Shown: positions 45,531 through 56,193 of the stretch, one piece after another
Numbering within the stretch: the stretch's first letter is position 1
Layout: each line of letters starts with the position of its first letter
Source of the DNA: Posidonia oceanica
Lineage: Eukaryota > Streptophyta > Magnoliopsida > Alismatales > Posidoniaceae
Direction of reading: 5' to 3'
DNA: 64,000 nt
NCBI GenBank assembly: GCA_037176725.1
Contig: JAZBRS010000077.1
Coordinates: forward strand, 7,254,001-7,318,000
Notes under the pieces: generated by a model
What the model was told of the DNA's origin: nothing
The model's database searches: none
The model's input: only the letters and a program-made list of their open reading frames with translations
Made by a program: the position numbers and the translations under genes

Positions 45531-47066
45531 TGTAGATGTGGAATTCGGAGGGGGGTGTTTAAGGAGATGTCAGCGCTTCCACGACGTCAACAACCTTTGT
45601 TGTGTTCGCCACTCATCTTTGGGCAGACAAGACACCTAGGGGGAGATTATGATGATGCAGGTCCTTGAACCACTAGATCGACGACAGGATGTCATCTAGC
45701 AGCTTCCTTGTGCTGCGTGAGTTCCTTCCTTTCCTTCAAAACAAAACGACATAGATTAGCTTCGGTGTAGTATCAGTAACAGAGGTGAATGAAACGACAT
45801 AACTAAAAGAAAATAAATACTGACCGAGGGTTGTTCCCCATATGCATATGCTATGATCCTATGCTAAGGAATGTAAAGAGATGAAGTAAGAAACTAGATT
45901 GGAAGAAGATACTCCCTTTCACCCTTATAATGTGTGCAATGAGGTTGGAAGGAAGCACAGTCGGAGCTCCAGCATAGCTGAGGATTCCCAAATTGGAGGT
46001 AGAAGCTCAGGTTGGTAGCCTATTGGGGAGACGAGATAGTGTTTCTAGATTGGAAAAACTAGCTCTCTTAAGGTGGCTCACAACTGATAGGGTTCTGTCT
46101 CTTTTGGAAGTTCCTCTCTTGGGGGATTTCTCTTTCTAAAATTCTGACACTCAAACCACCAGCCTAGGGGGTCTATTTATAGACTTTAGGGGTGTAGGGA
46201 CGGTTGGAGTTCAGAAATTCTAGACAAATGGCAGTTAGTTTGAGTCGCCGGTTGGAGTGGCGCCTAAACCAAGCAACCGCTTGGTCAAAGTGTGGGACGA
46301 CCCGAGAACGAGGCCACGACTTTTAGTCGCTGCATGAGCTGGCGCCTAATGGTCGAGGGGGAGTGGGAAATAACTATGGGAAAGTGGTTCGAAAGGAGCC
46401 ACGATCGCTAGTCGCCGCATTGACTGACGCCTGACGGTCAAAGATCCTGGGAAGACTGAGGCGATTCCACAACCGTTCAGTCGCTTGATGAGCTGGCGCC
46501 TACGAGTTGAGGGGATAGCAGGGAGCAACCGCTACCCACGATCGCCCAGTCGCCTTTCCAGTTGACGTCCACATGGGTCGCCTCGTGAGATGACTTCTGA
46601 CTAAGCCGCCTCCTTGGATGGCTGCTAGTGTAGTCGGCTGGGAAATGGGTGACAGTGGTAGTCGCTACCTTAGGTGGCTACTATGTGAGTCACCTCCCCA
46701 AATGGGTACTAACTTGCCTAGGTCGTTTTTAGCTCTTTTCCTGGGTTTTTGCCAGAGGAAACAAGATAGGAGGCTGGGAAACTACAGATAGCTTATGAAA
46801 TCAAGGAAGCATCTCTGTTAACTCAACTCCAATTTTAAATCTGAGTTGAAGTGAAGGATACCCAGGGTACTTGGACTTGTCACAAGCCCAAGCGAGTCAA
46901 CTCTGCCACAGCCAACAACCTGAGTCTAGGTAGGGTCTAGTGATGCTTTAAAGAAGTCGAGGAGTATCTGGAAGATGTGCTATCAAACTTAGGCATGAGA
47001 TTTGGGGCGCCTCAAGATTTCTATCCTCAAAAGAACTCTCAGAAATGCGAAAATAGGATATCTACA
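45531..47066 (-). mobile_element. Solo LTR of the element A family
   Basis: TGTAGATGTGG...GGATATCTACA, 1536 bp, alignable end to end with the two A LTRs and in the same orientation. No internal A sequence is adjacent, and both flanks are D LTR joined by a perfect 5-bp duplication. It is therefore the product of LTR-LTR recombination. It has the TATA box (46174-46181, minus) and the hairpin cluster (46240-46700). Confidence 0.95.
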
Positions 47067-47071
47067 GCGTC
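47067..47071. repeat. Target-site duplication of the solo LTR, right copy (GCGTC)
   Basis: GCGTC, identical to 45526-45530; the interrupted palindromic unit resumes here with CAACACC. Confidence 0.95.
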
Positions 47072-47782
47072 CAACACCCTGTAATGTTTAAATCCAGTTC
47101 TATGCTTGCATCTTGCTCTGGAATCATTTCTGATTTGTTGCCTTGACTGCCTAGCATGATCTGCATATTTGCCATAGCTTTGCTACATTTGCATTGCATT
47201 CATACATCTAGAATGCATGGTTTTCAGTTGCATGTTTTCTACTGTCTGCCTTCTGTCTGTGTTGGATGCCCTCTGGCCCTACGTCCAACATTGGACGCAA
47301 GTCATAGTTGCGTCCAACACTTACAGTTGGCTGAACTCAATTTTTAAGCACCGATTTGATTTCACTTGCCACTTTCCATGTTTTATCGCTTCCGACACAT
47401 GCTGTGACACTTGTGCATGCTGCTAGACCCCTGTTTTGGTTTTGCGCCTTGCATCGCCTATTTTCCCATGGCTTTTCCACCCTTGCTTTCTTTCTCCTTT
47501 GCATGTCCCTTGCATCGTGTGGTTTTACCCAGTTTATCGAATCCATTTCCTTTCCCCTTTGCTTGTTTTACGCTTGCATCGTGTGGTTTCACTTGGCTTT
47601 TCTGCCCTTGTTTGCTTTCCCCTCTGCATGTCAACTTGCATTGCGTGGTTTTATCGGCATTTTGTTTTATCACCTGCATTTGCATTACGACAGTGATGCT
47701 TACTACCTGGAGCTCTCATGAACTAGGGTTCGTCCGGTTCGGATCATAGGCAGCACTGCTGAGCACATAGGCTGCACGTTTA

Positions 47783-47866
47783 ATTTCCTTCTCTTCTCCG
47801 TCCTTCCAAGTGAAGAGGGTGGTTGATATCCCCAACCACTCGATGAAAGCTATCCGGAATGACCAG
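47783..47866 (+). pseudogene. PMD gene copy 2, first exon fragment
   Basis: CTTCTCTTCTCCGTCC to ATGACCAG matches 10445-10523 of the first PMD gene, including the following splice donor (GTATGTTCTCCTCTTAGTCT against GTAAGTTCTCCTCTTAGTCT). The start codon side is lost at the junction with the D LTR at 47782. The gene resumes at 51121. Confidence 0.75.
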
Positions 47867-47938
47867 GTATGTTCTCCTCTTAGTCTTTGCATGGTTTCTT
47901 TGTGGTTTAGCCTCTGAAGGTTGCTTGTTTAGGCTGTA

Positions 47939-49077
47939 TTGAACCTCACAGTATGCCTGGATTTCCACAATTCCTTTCAGTATACTCTGCCATGGGTGGC
48001 TGGCTTGATCAATTGTGCAGAGAACAACAGACATCTCTTTGGGTGTAGTGGTTTTGACAAGCTCCTTGACTTGATTCGCACACCTGTGCCTTGGCCATTG
48101 TTGCACGCCTTGATGGCTTTCTAGAATGGTTCCTCCAACACCTTCATCTTCCTTACGGAGAGACATTGATTACGTGTGAGGAGTTATCCTCCTTGCTTGG
48201 GTTGGCAGCGAAATCTACTGAGGCGGCGGATGATCGCTTCGCCATTTCCATTGAGACAGTGGGTTCCAGGAAGATAAGTGGGTATTTAGCAATGGATCTG
48301 GAGGCTAGCAAAGCTTTGATGCACTCGGGGAGACTCTTTCTTCGAGGCCTGTGGGAGGTTCTTAGCACCAGACAACTTGCTGAAGTAGAGCTGAGGAAGT
48401 GCTTGTTTGTGGCAGTTGGCGGCCTTGCCTTGTTTGCAGATGCAAATTTCACAATGGATCTTCACCATGTGGATCTCCTGATGTTGTCCGCTGTTCGTCC
48501 AGATTTGTGCTTGGCTCCTGCTGTGCTGGCTTACACCATGGAGGGGCTCACCAGTGCCTCTTGTTCAGGGAAATTCTTTGGTTCTCCACTACTGCTGCAC
48601 AGGTGGTTCATGTCCCATTGTTGTTGTGATACAGATTTCACAAGTCTGAGCTTCCATGACTGCGTTCTCCGTCTGGGACGCTTGTCACTACAGGATTTTG
48701 ACATTGTTCCGAAGCTGCCTAGAGCTCATAAAGCGCAGGTGATGAGCACAGCTCACAGTGACCTTGAGCTTGTCCAGGCAGGTGCCACATTGTTTGTGCT
48801 GTATCCCATCCATTGTTGGCCCCATTTGTTGAATCAGGAGCTAGTTGTCCAGGCTTATGTAGTTCTGACCCCTCCGATCCGCGTTCGCAAGGAAGACAGT
48901 GACCGGGATGAGTGGATGGTCCTGGAGTACATAGCCCGTTGGGTTTATATCGGTAGGCGAGTGTCTCTGAGTGCGCCTCGGCTTTCTGCAACTGCTCGGG
49001 AGTCCCAGGAGGCAAAGTACGTGAAGTGGTACGCACGATGCTGCTCCACTCCTCAGAAGTATGTTGATGACAAGTAG
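47939..49077 (+). CDS. DUF7745-like ORF of 328 codons among PMD exons
   Basis: The open frame 48091-49077 is the longest one in this part of the window without a stop. It begins in the other frame of an upstream stretch (47939-48124, ending PWPLLHALMAF), and joining them needs one frameshift near 48115. The sequence has WFLQHLHLPYGETLITCEEL, a KCLFVAVGGLALFADANF helix and HRWFMSHC, a pattern like the extra ORF of element B and DUF7745 proteins. A TAG at 49075 is followed by 17 more open codons to TGA (49129), so the original end may lie there. Function unknown. It lies where the first PMD gene has an intron and deletion, so it may be an insertion or part of a longer gene. Confidence 0.55.
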
Positions 49078-50439
49078 GAATTCCTGAAGATGCTTGGGCT
49101 CAACCGCTCGAGCATGGCAATGCATGGCTGATTATGTTTTAAATTTTAATTCTAAGTTGGGTTGAACCATGTCTTATCTTTTAAGTTTAAGTTCGGGTCG
49201 AACTATGTTTCAATTCTTGAATTACATTTTGGGTTGAATCATATTTTAGCTTCTGAATTGTGTTTTGTCGTTTGTTAATGTATAAGTTCGTGTTTTAGGG
49301 GGAATTAAGGGATAAAAGCCTCTGCCGTTGTTAGCCACCGTCCCTTCTAGCGCCCTGTTGAGTCGCCTCTTTTTAGGGCGACTAGCTTCGTGCTTCTTCA
49401 GAGGGTTCAAATCGAGGTGGGAAAGTCGACGTGCGAAGAGCTGGGCAAGGCGCATTTGGAAGAGGCATTTGACTGAGTCGCCCCTTCTACTGGTGACCAG
49501 GTTACGAGTCAGTAGCCAAAACTGGCCGTTGCCCCTTTTTTTCAGTGGCTTCCGACTTCTCATCTTCCTCCCCCTCTCTCCGGCGTGGGTGTCCCTCCAA
49601 CTAGGTGCGGCGGCGTGCGGGCTCCGACGTGGTGCTGCGGCGACGACGTGGGGGTCCTCTTGCTTCCTCCTCCTCTGATGGCTAGTGACGGCAGCGAGGG
49701 CGATGCGAGCGGTGGCGCGGGTGGTGGTGCGAGCGGTGGCGGCGCCAGTCCGGTGGTGAGGCTCAACGACGGAGGTAACCTCCTCCTCCTCCCTGCTCAT
49801 TCTCTTGTTCTTGTGTGGTGTGGCCAGCGACGTTGGGCGGTGGCGGATGGTCGGAGAGGGTGGACAGCCAATGGACAGGGATTGTGAAATTTTTTGAAAA
49901 AATTTGTTAAATGCCAAATTTTCAGAGGGATGTTGATTTTACTATGAATGGATGCTAAATAAATTTTTATAGTGGTGATTTTTGTGAATAAATTCAATTT
50001 CATATGCGAATGTGGTTTGAATGTGAAAATTTCTTTTGAATTTTTGGATGAAAATCAGTAGTGGAATTGAATGGATAGAAGAATTATTATTTTTGTGAAT
50101 GTTTCTTGCAGGAAACGGAAATTTTTTGTTGAAAATTAAGAGGTTATGTCCAATTTTTCCTAGGAATTTAGGAGATTTTATGGAATTTATTTAAATGTAG
50201 AGGGATTTACTTTGGGATTTAAATGTGTAAAAAGGATTCCATTATTAAATTTTAATTAGATTGTTAATGGATTAATTCGGAATGAAGGAATTAATGGTAT
50301 TTTTGTTACTTAAATGGATAAGTAAAAGGTTTGTAAAACTTTGAGGTAATTCAAGTTGGATTAGAGTTGGATTTTCAGATTTTAGAGGTTGGATTGAAGA
50401 TTGAATTTTAAGGATTGAACTTTTAAAATAAACTTTCGA

Positions 50440-50535
50440 AGATAGATTTTTAAAGTTAAACTTTTAAAGATAGATTTTTAAAGTTAAAATTTTAAAGTTA
50501 AATTTTTAAAGTTAAAATTTTAAAGTTATTATTAT
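50440..50535. repeat. Short AT-rich tandem repeat (TTTAAAGTTAAA)
   Basis: Repeats of TTTTTAAAGTTAAA and TTTTAAAGTTAAAA, about 12-17 bp per unit, running into a T tract. Confidence 0.75.
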
Positions 50536-50814
50536 TATTTTTTTTTTATAGTTGGGTTTTGAAGTTGAAGTTAATTTTGGATTTTTAGGCTTGGATTCTT
50601 AGATAAGCTTTTAGAGCTGGGTTTTTAAATCAAGCTTTTAAGTTGAAGTTTTAAAGTTGGGCTTTAGATTTGATGATTTTATGGATTTTAGAGTTAATGA
50701 TTTGTTAATGGATTTATTCAGAATAAAAGGAAGATAAATTTTCTTTGTGAGTATTTATCAGATAATTAAGAATGGGTTTATATGTTTCGTTAATTATTCA
50801 AAGAGCATTAAGGT

Positions 50815-51075
50815 GATTTTTAATGGTTGACGTGTTTGATTAATGTTGAAAAGATTAATTAAGGTTTGAAATGATTAAGGTTTGAAACGGTTAATTAATG
50901 TTGAAAGGATTAATTAAGGCTTGAAATGGTTAATTACTGTTGAAAAGATTAATTAAGGTTTGAAATGATTAAGGTTTGAAACGGTTAATTAATGTTGAAA
51001 AGATTAATTAAGGCTTGAAATGGTTAATTAATGTTGAAGAGATTAATTAAGGTTTGAAATGGTTAATTAATGTTT
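50815..51075. repeat. About 40-bp tandem repeat (GATTAATTAAGGTTTGAAATG)
   Basis: Roughly six units of GTTAATTAATGTTGAAAAGATTAATTAAGG(T/C)TTGAAATG with small variations. The GATTAATTAA core is self-complementary. Confidence 0.8.
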
Positions 51076-51120
51076 AAGTTAGCATGGACTGAGCAAACTC
51101 TACTCGTGCCATTGTTCCAG

Positions 51121-52844
51121 GGTCTCTGATGAGGAGGTTGAGATAGGGAGGGACGAGGCCGGTCCTTCCACCGCGGAGGCGAGCTCCTCTCGTCCCCGCA
51201 AGCTCCGGGCAAGGCATCCACGTGCACCGTCTCCTATCCTGCCTGAGGTTGCTGACGGGGGTGCTCCTGATCCAGGTGCGTCCCCTTCTCCTCCTAGGAG
51301 AGCCCATACAGCGGTAGAGCTCACAGAGCTAGGACAGGTAAGGTCTATGTGTTTTTGGCTTTTATTACGTTACTTTGTTTGATTATTATTAAGTCACAAA
51401 TGTTTTTAATGTTTTCTTTTATGCCAGATGCCATTGTCGAGCCAGACGCGCTCTAGCTGGACTGACTTGCACGAGACGTACCTCGACCTCCTAGAGTTCC
51501 AGTGGGCGAGACTTGCGGGGATGGGCTTCGGCCACTTCTTGGAGATCATGCCTTTTGAGATTCACTTGGGACTACTGGTTTCTTTTGCTGAGAGGTACAA
51601 CAGGAGTTCTGGCAGCTTCATCTTTCGCGTAGGCGAGATGATGATTACCCTAGAGGACGTAGTGCGGCTGGTGGGTCTGAGGGTTGATGGAGAGCCTGTG
51701 ATAGTGCCTTTGCAGCTTGACTATGGTGCCGAGCTAGAGGCTTGTTATGGTGTACGACCTCCCCCTTCTGGTAGCTACCATACACGCGTCAACATCAAGT
51801 GGCTGAAGGATCAACTGGACGACCTTCTTCTTGTTGACGAGGTGACCCTAGAGATAGCGGATCAGCAGCTCTGGCTCTTTTAGTCCATTCTGTTTTATAG
51901 GCTCTTCTTCGGCACGTCTTCTCAGATGTTACATGCCGGTTTTGCTCCTCTCCTTCTTCAGGTGGAGAGGATCGGTAGATACTCTTGGGGCTCAACCGTG
52001 TTGGTCTATTTGATCTCCCGGCTGGAGTCTTTTGCTGCGGGCCAGACCTGCTCTTTTTCAGGCTGTCTACCTCTTTTCCAGGTTTGTGCTTTATTTATTT
52101 GCTTGCCTTCTGTTTGTTTGACTGTTGCTGACTTGGAATTGTTGCTTTGTGTGACAAACCTGCATCTTTGAGCACTTTGTGTACCTCCGACCTGGAGTGC
52201 CAGGAGATAGTCCCGTTGAGTTTCCCCGGCCTCGGCGGTGGAGCGAGGTGCAGCTGGCTCCAGAGCGGATTCGCCCTGTGAGACATCTGGGCCGCTTCCT
52301 GTTAGAGATCCTCCCAGAGGAGTGGGTGACTTTTAGTGCTTAGGTCCCTCTCTCTTGCACAGTTTACTGGTTTCTAACTGATTTGTGCTTGCAGGTTGTT
52401 TGGAGACCCTACTCTGAGGGTGAGCATGCTGATGAGGAGCCCGTGGCATGCGGTTCCCACTTGTTCTTTCGAGAGTGCTGGCTTTTTAGCCTCTTCCAAT
52501 GTCACGACATCCAGGTGGGCCGTGTTCTGCGACAGTTTGGCCTTCAGCAGGTTATTCCGGCGGCGAGTCCTGCGGATTGCTCTCGGGGATCCATTTCGGG
52601 AGGTCGGAGCGATGCTCCTCAGCGGTTTGGAGAGCAGCTTGAGAACTGGTGCTCGGGTGGCATAGAGCCCCTTTCTAGTGGTTCTGTAGAGACAGAGGTG
52701 GCGTGGAGGACCTGGTTTGATTCTGAGTTTAGCCGTCTGATCGTCTTCCACCGTGATGTCTATTATGGTCGCTCCAACGTACTGATGGGCACTGGTCCCA
52801 ATGATAGCGTCGGCGACCTACGTCGCGAGTTGGCAATTGCCCAC
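51121..52844 (+). pseudogene. PMD gene copy 2, central exons, cut by element C
   Basis: Exons by GT-AG and match to copy 1: 51121-51337 (acidic/basic linker, VSDEEVEIGRDEAGPSTAEA), 51428-52081, 52158-52325 and 52395-52844. The second holds the PMD core (MPFEIHLGLLVSFAERYN, TLEDVVRLVGLRVDGEPV). It retains the segment lost from copy 1 (SSWTDLHETYLDLLEFQW). Damage is light: a TAG at about 51881 and a G-to-A change at the acceptor before 52158 (CAG to CAA, 52155-52157). The last exon is interrupted at 52844 by the C LTR, after a segment matching copy 1 to 11900. The PMD acts with RNA polymerase II-linked silencing in MAIN/MAIL1; the role in transposons is unknown. Confidence 0.8.
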
Positions 52845-53061
52845 TATAGACACCCCATTCTGACAGCCTAGAAGTTGGTTGTTCTTTTGTAGGCTCGTGT
52901 GTGGACTCTGGATTGGCATCCCTTTTCAAACCCATTTTCCAACCCATTTCCAAACCCAAAACCTCACCCAAACCCTAGAAGCCTTTACTTAAGCCATTTG
53001 CACCTTTTACAACACTTCTAGGCCCAAGCCCAAGCCCATTTGCAGCTTTGGCCACCTGAGT

Positions 53062-55207
53062 GTGTTGGACGCTGGAACAGGCAGCGTCCAACGTTGGACG
53101 CCCTCTAGTCTGGTGTCCAACGACTCGAGTGTAGCAGCGGCAGCTCCGCCCCCTTCGGCTCACCATCCGTCCACTCCACTGCCGCCCCACACTTACTACC
53201 CATCCCTTCCTCCACTCCACGCCATCCACTACCTTCCAAGCGTGAGTTACTACCCATCTCTCCACCATTTCAGTCCAAACCCGCTCTCCTCACCTCACTG
53301 ATAGGACTGTCTTTCGCCGGCCGTGTCAGCCACCGCCTTGCCTTCGCCGGCCTCTTGCCAATGCCCACGCCCTCCTCTGACATTGCACATGGCCTCCACA
53401 CTCTCACCCGCACCTGCCAGCACCTGGGTTTGTCAGAATTAGGCTTGCAAATCCTCTACCAAGCTCAAGAACCCATGCCATTTTTGCAACAAAACCGAAT
53501 GTTCAACCCATTGCCACAGTCACCACATAGAGCCAACGAGAGAATTCCCACCTCCAGAGCGTAGAAGCGAGTCCCATCTTCGTCTGCAACCAGCTGCAAG
53601 CTCCTCCGGTGCTTCAGGCAGCTCAAGCAAGCCCGCCAAAGTCACTGCTGTCAGCATACCTGCAACTCTTGCAAGCTTCGCCGACCCGCCGTTCTAGGGC
53701 TTCCAAAGGTTAGTTCCCTACCCCTTGTAGTCGTGCATGCATAGTAGAGTGTCTCCATGCAAGCTTGCAATTCATTTGACTCCTTTTGGACATGAATTAC
53801 GTCCAAGGGAGAGTTCAGTGTGTTGGACGCACCAACTGGTGCGTCCAACGTTGGACGCCTGCTATAGCGGCGTCCAACACCTAGCTTAGCTTTGCCCTTG
53901 TTTGAATGCTTTTCATGCCTTTTCTTTGCATGCTTTCTTGCAAATATATGTAGTGTGCTTCCTTTAATGCTTTCTGATGCTGTGCCATGCTTTCTAATTT
54001 ATTCCATGCTTGTTTGAAGCCTTTTAGCATGCTTAATGTTCAGTCTGTCTCCTACCTGCGTTGGACGCTAAGGTGAGCCGCGTCCAATGTTGGACATTGG
54101 TTCACCTAGCGTCCAACACCCCTACTTGCTTTGCTTTGCTACCATGCCTACTTCATGCATACTTTTGATATTGTTTTGCGATCCATGCATGCTTAGAGAT
54201 GCCTGGCCCCTATGGCAACCATGCTTAGGTTTGCTAGGATTTCTTTAAGCTATTTATTCCTTTTTTCAAGTTTGAAGCTCATGTTCATATATGCTTCCTC
54301 TTTATCTTTCTTTCTTGGTTTAGATGCTTGCCATACTTGTTGTGGATGTTTTCTTTCTTGTTATGGCATGTTACAGTAGCTGCATGCATGTAGGTGGGGT
54401 CTGAGCTGAGCTCCCCCTTTAGAACAAGTGAGTCTGTAGGTCTGGGTCATTGGACCCCAGAGCCTTCAACGTCCAACATTGGACGCTGCTGGCTCTAGCG
54501 TCCAACGTCCTGGCTTCTCATGCATTTGTTTAAAGCTTGCATGCCTGTCTGATCTCCTTGTTTACTGGCCTCCTGAGTTCTTATGCATGTTTAGTTTCAA
54601 TAGCAGCTGTTCTTAAGCTTCCATTAATTTATTTGCTTGTTTATGCATGCCTTTTGTGTGTTGTGCCTCCCAGAGCGATGTACGCTGCTGGTGCTGGCGT
54701 CCAACGTTGGACACCAGCCTAGCTCGCGTACAACACCCTGGTTGTGCCTCTGGCCTGGCACTTGGCACAGGTAAGGCCTGTTTGATTTTATTTTGTGATA
54801 CTTTGCCTGTATGCTTGCCCCATGTTCATCTCCAGAACCCCAAATGCATGCACCCATTTTTATTTTGCTTTTGTATGCTTCTTTTCTCTCCTCTGTCTTC
54901 TGTTCTGTGTTGGACGCTAGCCACTTTGGTGTCTAACGTTGGATGCCCAGCATACAGGCGTCCAACAACCTGCATGCTTGGATCCCTGCTTCTGGCATGT
55001 CCCTTGTTTTGATTCCTCTTCTATTCTTCTATTAGGTTAGATTTGCATGTCTAGCACCCATGTAGTTGCATTATGCATCTGTGTTACATCCATATAGCTA
55101 GTTTGCATCGTTTTACCAAAAACTGCATGCTGTCTGTCTGCAGTAGGTGTTGGATGCCGGCTCTACCAGTGTCCAACGTTGGACGTTGGTGTTGCCAGCG
55201 TCCAATA
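53062..55207. repeat. Palindromic-unit family in the C LTR
   Basis: Seven units at 53062-53122, 53822-53880, 54061-54116, 54449-54507, 54677-54735, 54908-54967 and 55149-55207. Unit 53822 begins with a perfect 13-bp stem, GTTGGACGCACCA, a two-base loop, and its complement. Unit 54677 has outer arms TGTACGC and GCGTACA instead of TTGGACGC and GCGTCCAA, both arms having changed. Confidence 0.87.
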
Positions 55208-55869
55208 CTTGTAGATGGCTGACAGCCATTTTAAAGCGCCAATTTCGCATCGTTTGCTGTTTTTCGCACTCTTTCGCTTCTTTGGTTTGCTGTAACCCTA
55301 ATGCATGTTGCCCACCCCTGTGTTTCGATTTTGCACCCCGCTTTGCACCATTTTCTGTGTTTTGCATCATTTTCCGCATTTTGCATCATCTCTCTCTCCT
55401 TTGCATGGTTTTCCGCACCCCTTCTGCATCGCTTTTTGCCTTTTGCATCGTGTTGCGTGCCTCACCTTGTTTTCCGCATTCTCGCACCGTTTTCAGCACC
55501 TGTTTTGTTTTATCGCATGCCTGTCGCTTGCATTGCTTGGTTTTCCTGCAGTTTTGCTTTCTCGCTTGCATCTGCATATAGGGCCGTGATGCTTACTGCT
55601 TAGGAGTTCTCACGAACCAGGGTCCACCCAGTTCGGAACACTAGCAGCATGGCTGAGCACATAGATAGCACGTTTATTTCCAATGCATGGTAGGTAAGCA
55701 TGTATGGCATTTAGGCATTAGGCTAGCAATTCCGTGCATTAGCACGAGATTGCCTAAGAAAGACCGACTCTCGGACGTATCGGGGGTGCCTAACACCTTC
55801 CCCGTGCGTAACAGGAGTCCTTGCCCTTTCTCTTGGCTCTCATCGACCTTTCCTTTATCCTAGGCTTGA

Positions 55870-55925
55870 GTCATAGCATAGCGTAGCATAGCATAGTAGC
55901 ATAGCATAGCTTAGCTTAGTCTTGC
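55870..55925. repeat. TAGCA simple repeat near the C LTR end
   Basis: Repeats of CATAGCATAG with variants (GCGTAGCATA, GCTTAGCTTAG), 5-bp period; absent from the B LTRs at the matching place. Confidence 0.8.
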
Positions 55926-56175
55926 ATCTCTTTGCCCCTCCTTGCATCTGGTTTTGCATGTCTTTGCATGCTTAACCCCTGGTTTTCCTTGTCTTCCAAT
56001 TCAATAGACCCGGTAACGACTCCGAATTATCTTATCATTTCTTTTCTTTTCTTTTGCCAGTGTTTCCGAGTCGAGTTCTTCCCTCGAATCCAGCCGCATA
56101 TAGTGAGCCTATTTTGATCGGTGCACACAAGCTTTGGTAATGTGCATGGACGATTAGAATCTAGGATTACTACAG

Positions 56176-56193
56176 TGGCGACTCCGTTGGGGA
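56176..56193 (+). other. Primer-binding site of element C
   Basis: TGGCGACTCCGTTGGGGA, one base after the LTR end. Complementary to a likely tRNA-Arg 3' end (acceptor CGGAGTCG plus CCA), as in Ogre elements. Confidence 0.78.

Larger units (their letters stand above)
42806..47320. repeat. Palindromic-unit family in the D LTR (GCGTCCAACGTTGGACGC)
   Basis: Units of about 55-60 bp are spaced 200-400 bp apart: about 42806-42850, 44165-44222, 44412-44470, 44789-44848, 45016-45075, 45248-45306, 45475-45530 (continuing 47067-47077 beyond the solo LTR) and 47260-47320. Each is framed by TTGGACGC on the left and GCGTCCAA on the right, with the palindrome GCGTCCAACGTTGGACGC or a variant in the middle. 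The unit therefore folds either as one long hairpin or as two in tandem. Seven counterparts are in the C LTR. Confidence 0.85.
42608..47782 (+). mobile_element. Element D 3' LTR, interrupted and truncated
   Basis: Starts TGTAGACACCC after the D PPT and follows the same plan as the C LTR (52845-56174): Pro/Ser-rich GC part, palindromic units, then the block GATGCTTACTACCTGGAG (47694). It is interrupted by an inverted LTR-end fragment (43548 to about 43935) and a solo LTR (45531-47066). It stops at 47782, before the conserved LTR end, where PMD gene sequence begins. Confidence 0.82.
49078..51120. other. Intron or intergenic region between the DUF7745-like ORF and PMD exons
   Basis: 49300-49520 has AGTCGCC-type hairpin units (about 49361-49390 and 49475-49500) like those of A, linking this segment to the A family. 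A GC-rich Gly/Ala/Ser stretch starting ATG 49678 ends at a GTAACC donor (49775) and could be an upstream exon, though its phase does not fit the next exon. From 49880 to 51075 the DNA is AT-rich with simple repeats, as in plant introns. Confidence 0.5.
52845..56174 (+). mobile_element. Element C 5' LTR
   Basis: 3330 bp. It starts TATAGACACCCC, one base away from the TGTAGACACCC of D, and ends GATTACTACA one base before the PBS. It contains seven palindromic units, a TAGCATAGCA-type simple repeat (about 55870-55925), and the LTR-end blocks shared with B (GCCTAACACCTTCCCC at about 55790, GAGTCGAGTTCTTCC at about 56068). Confidence 0.9.

Noticed and set aside
49246..49917. 223-codon minus-strand ORF, basic and Arg-rich
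   Set aside because: It opposes a GC-rich stretch with plus-strand open frames as well; composition explains it and no domain is seen.
42806..55207. CRISPR-like array, because similar repeats are spaced regularly
   Set aside because: The spacing is 200-400 bp and uneven, the units are palindromic pairs inside plant LTRs, and no cas-like gene is present.
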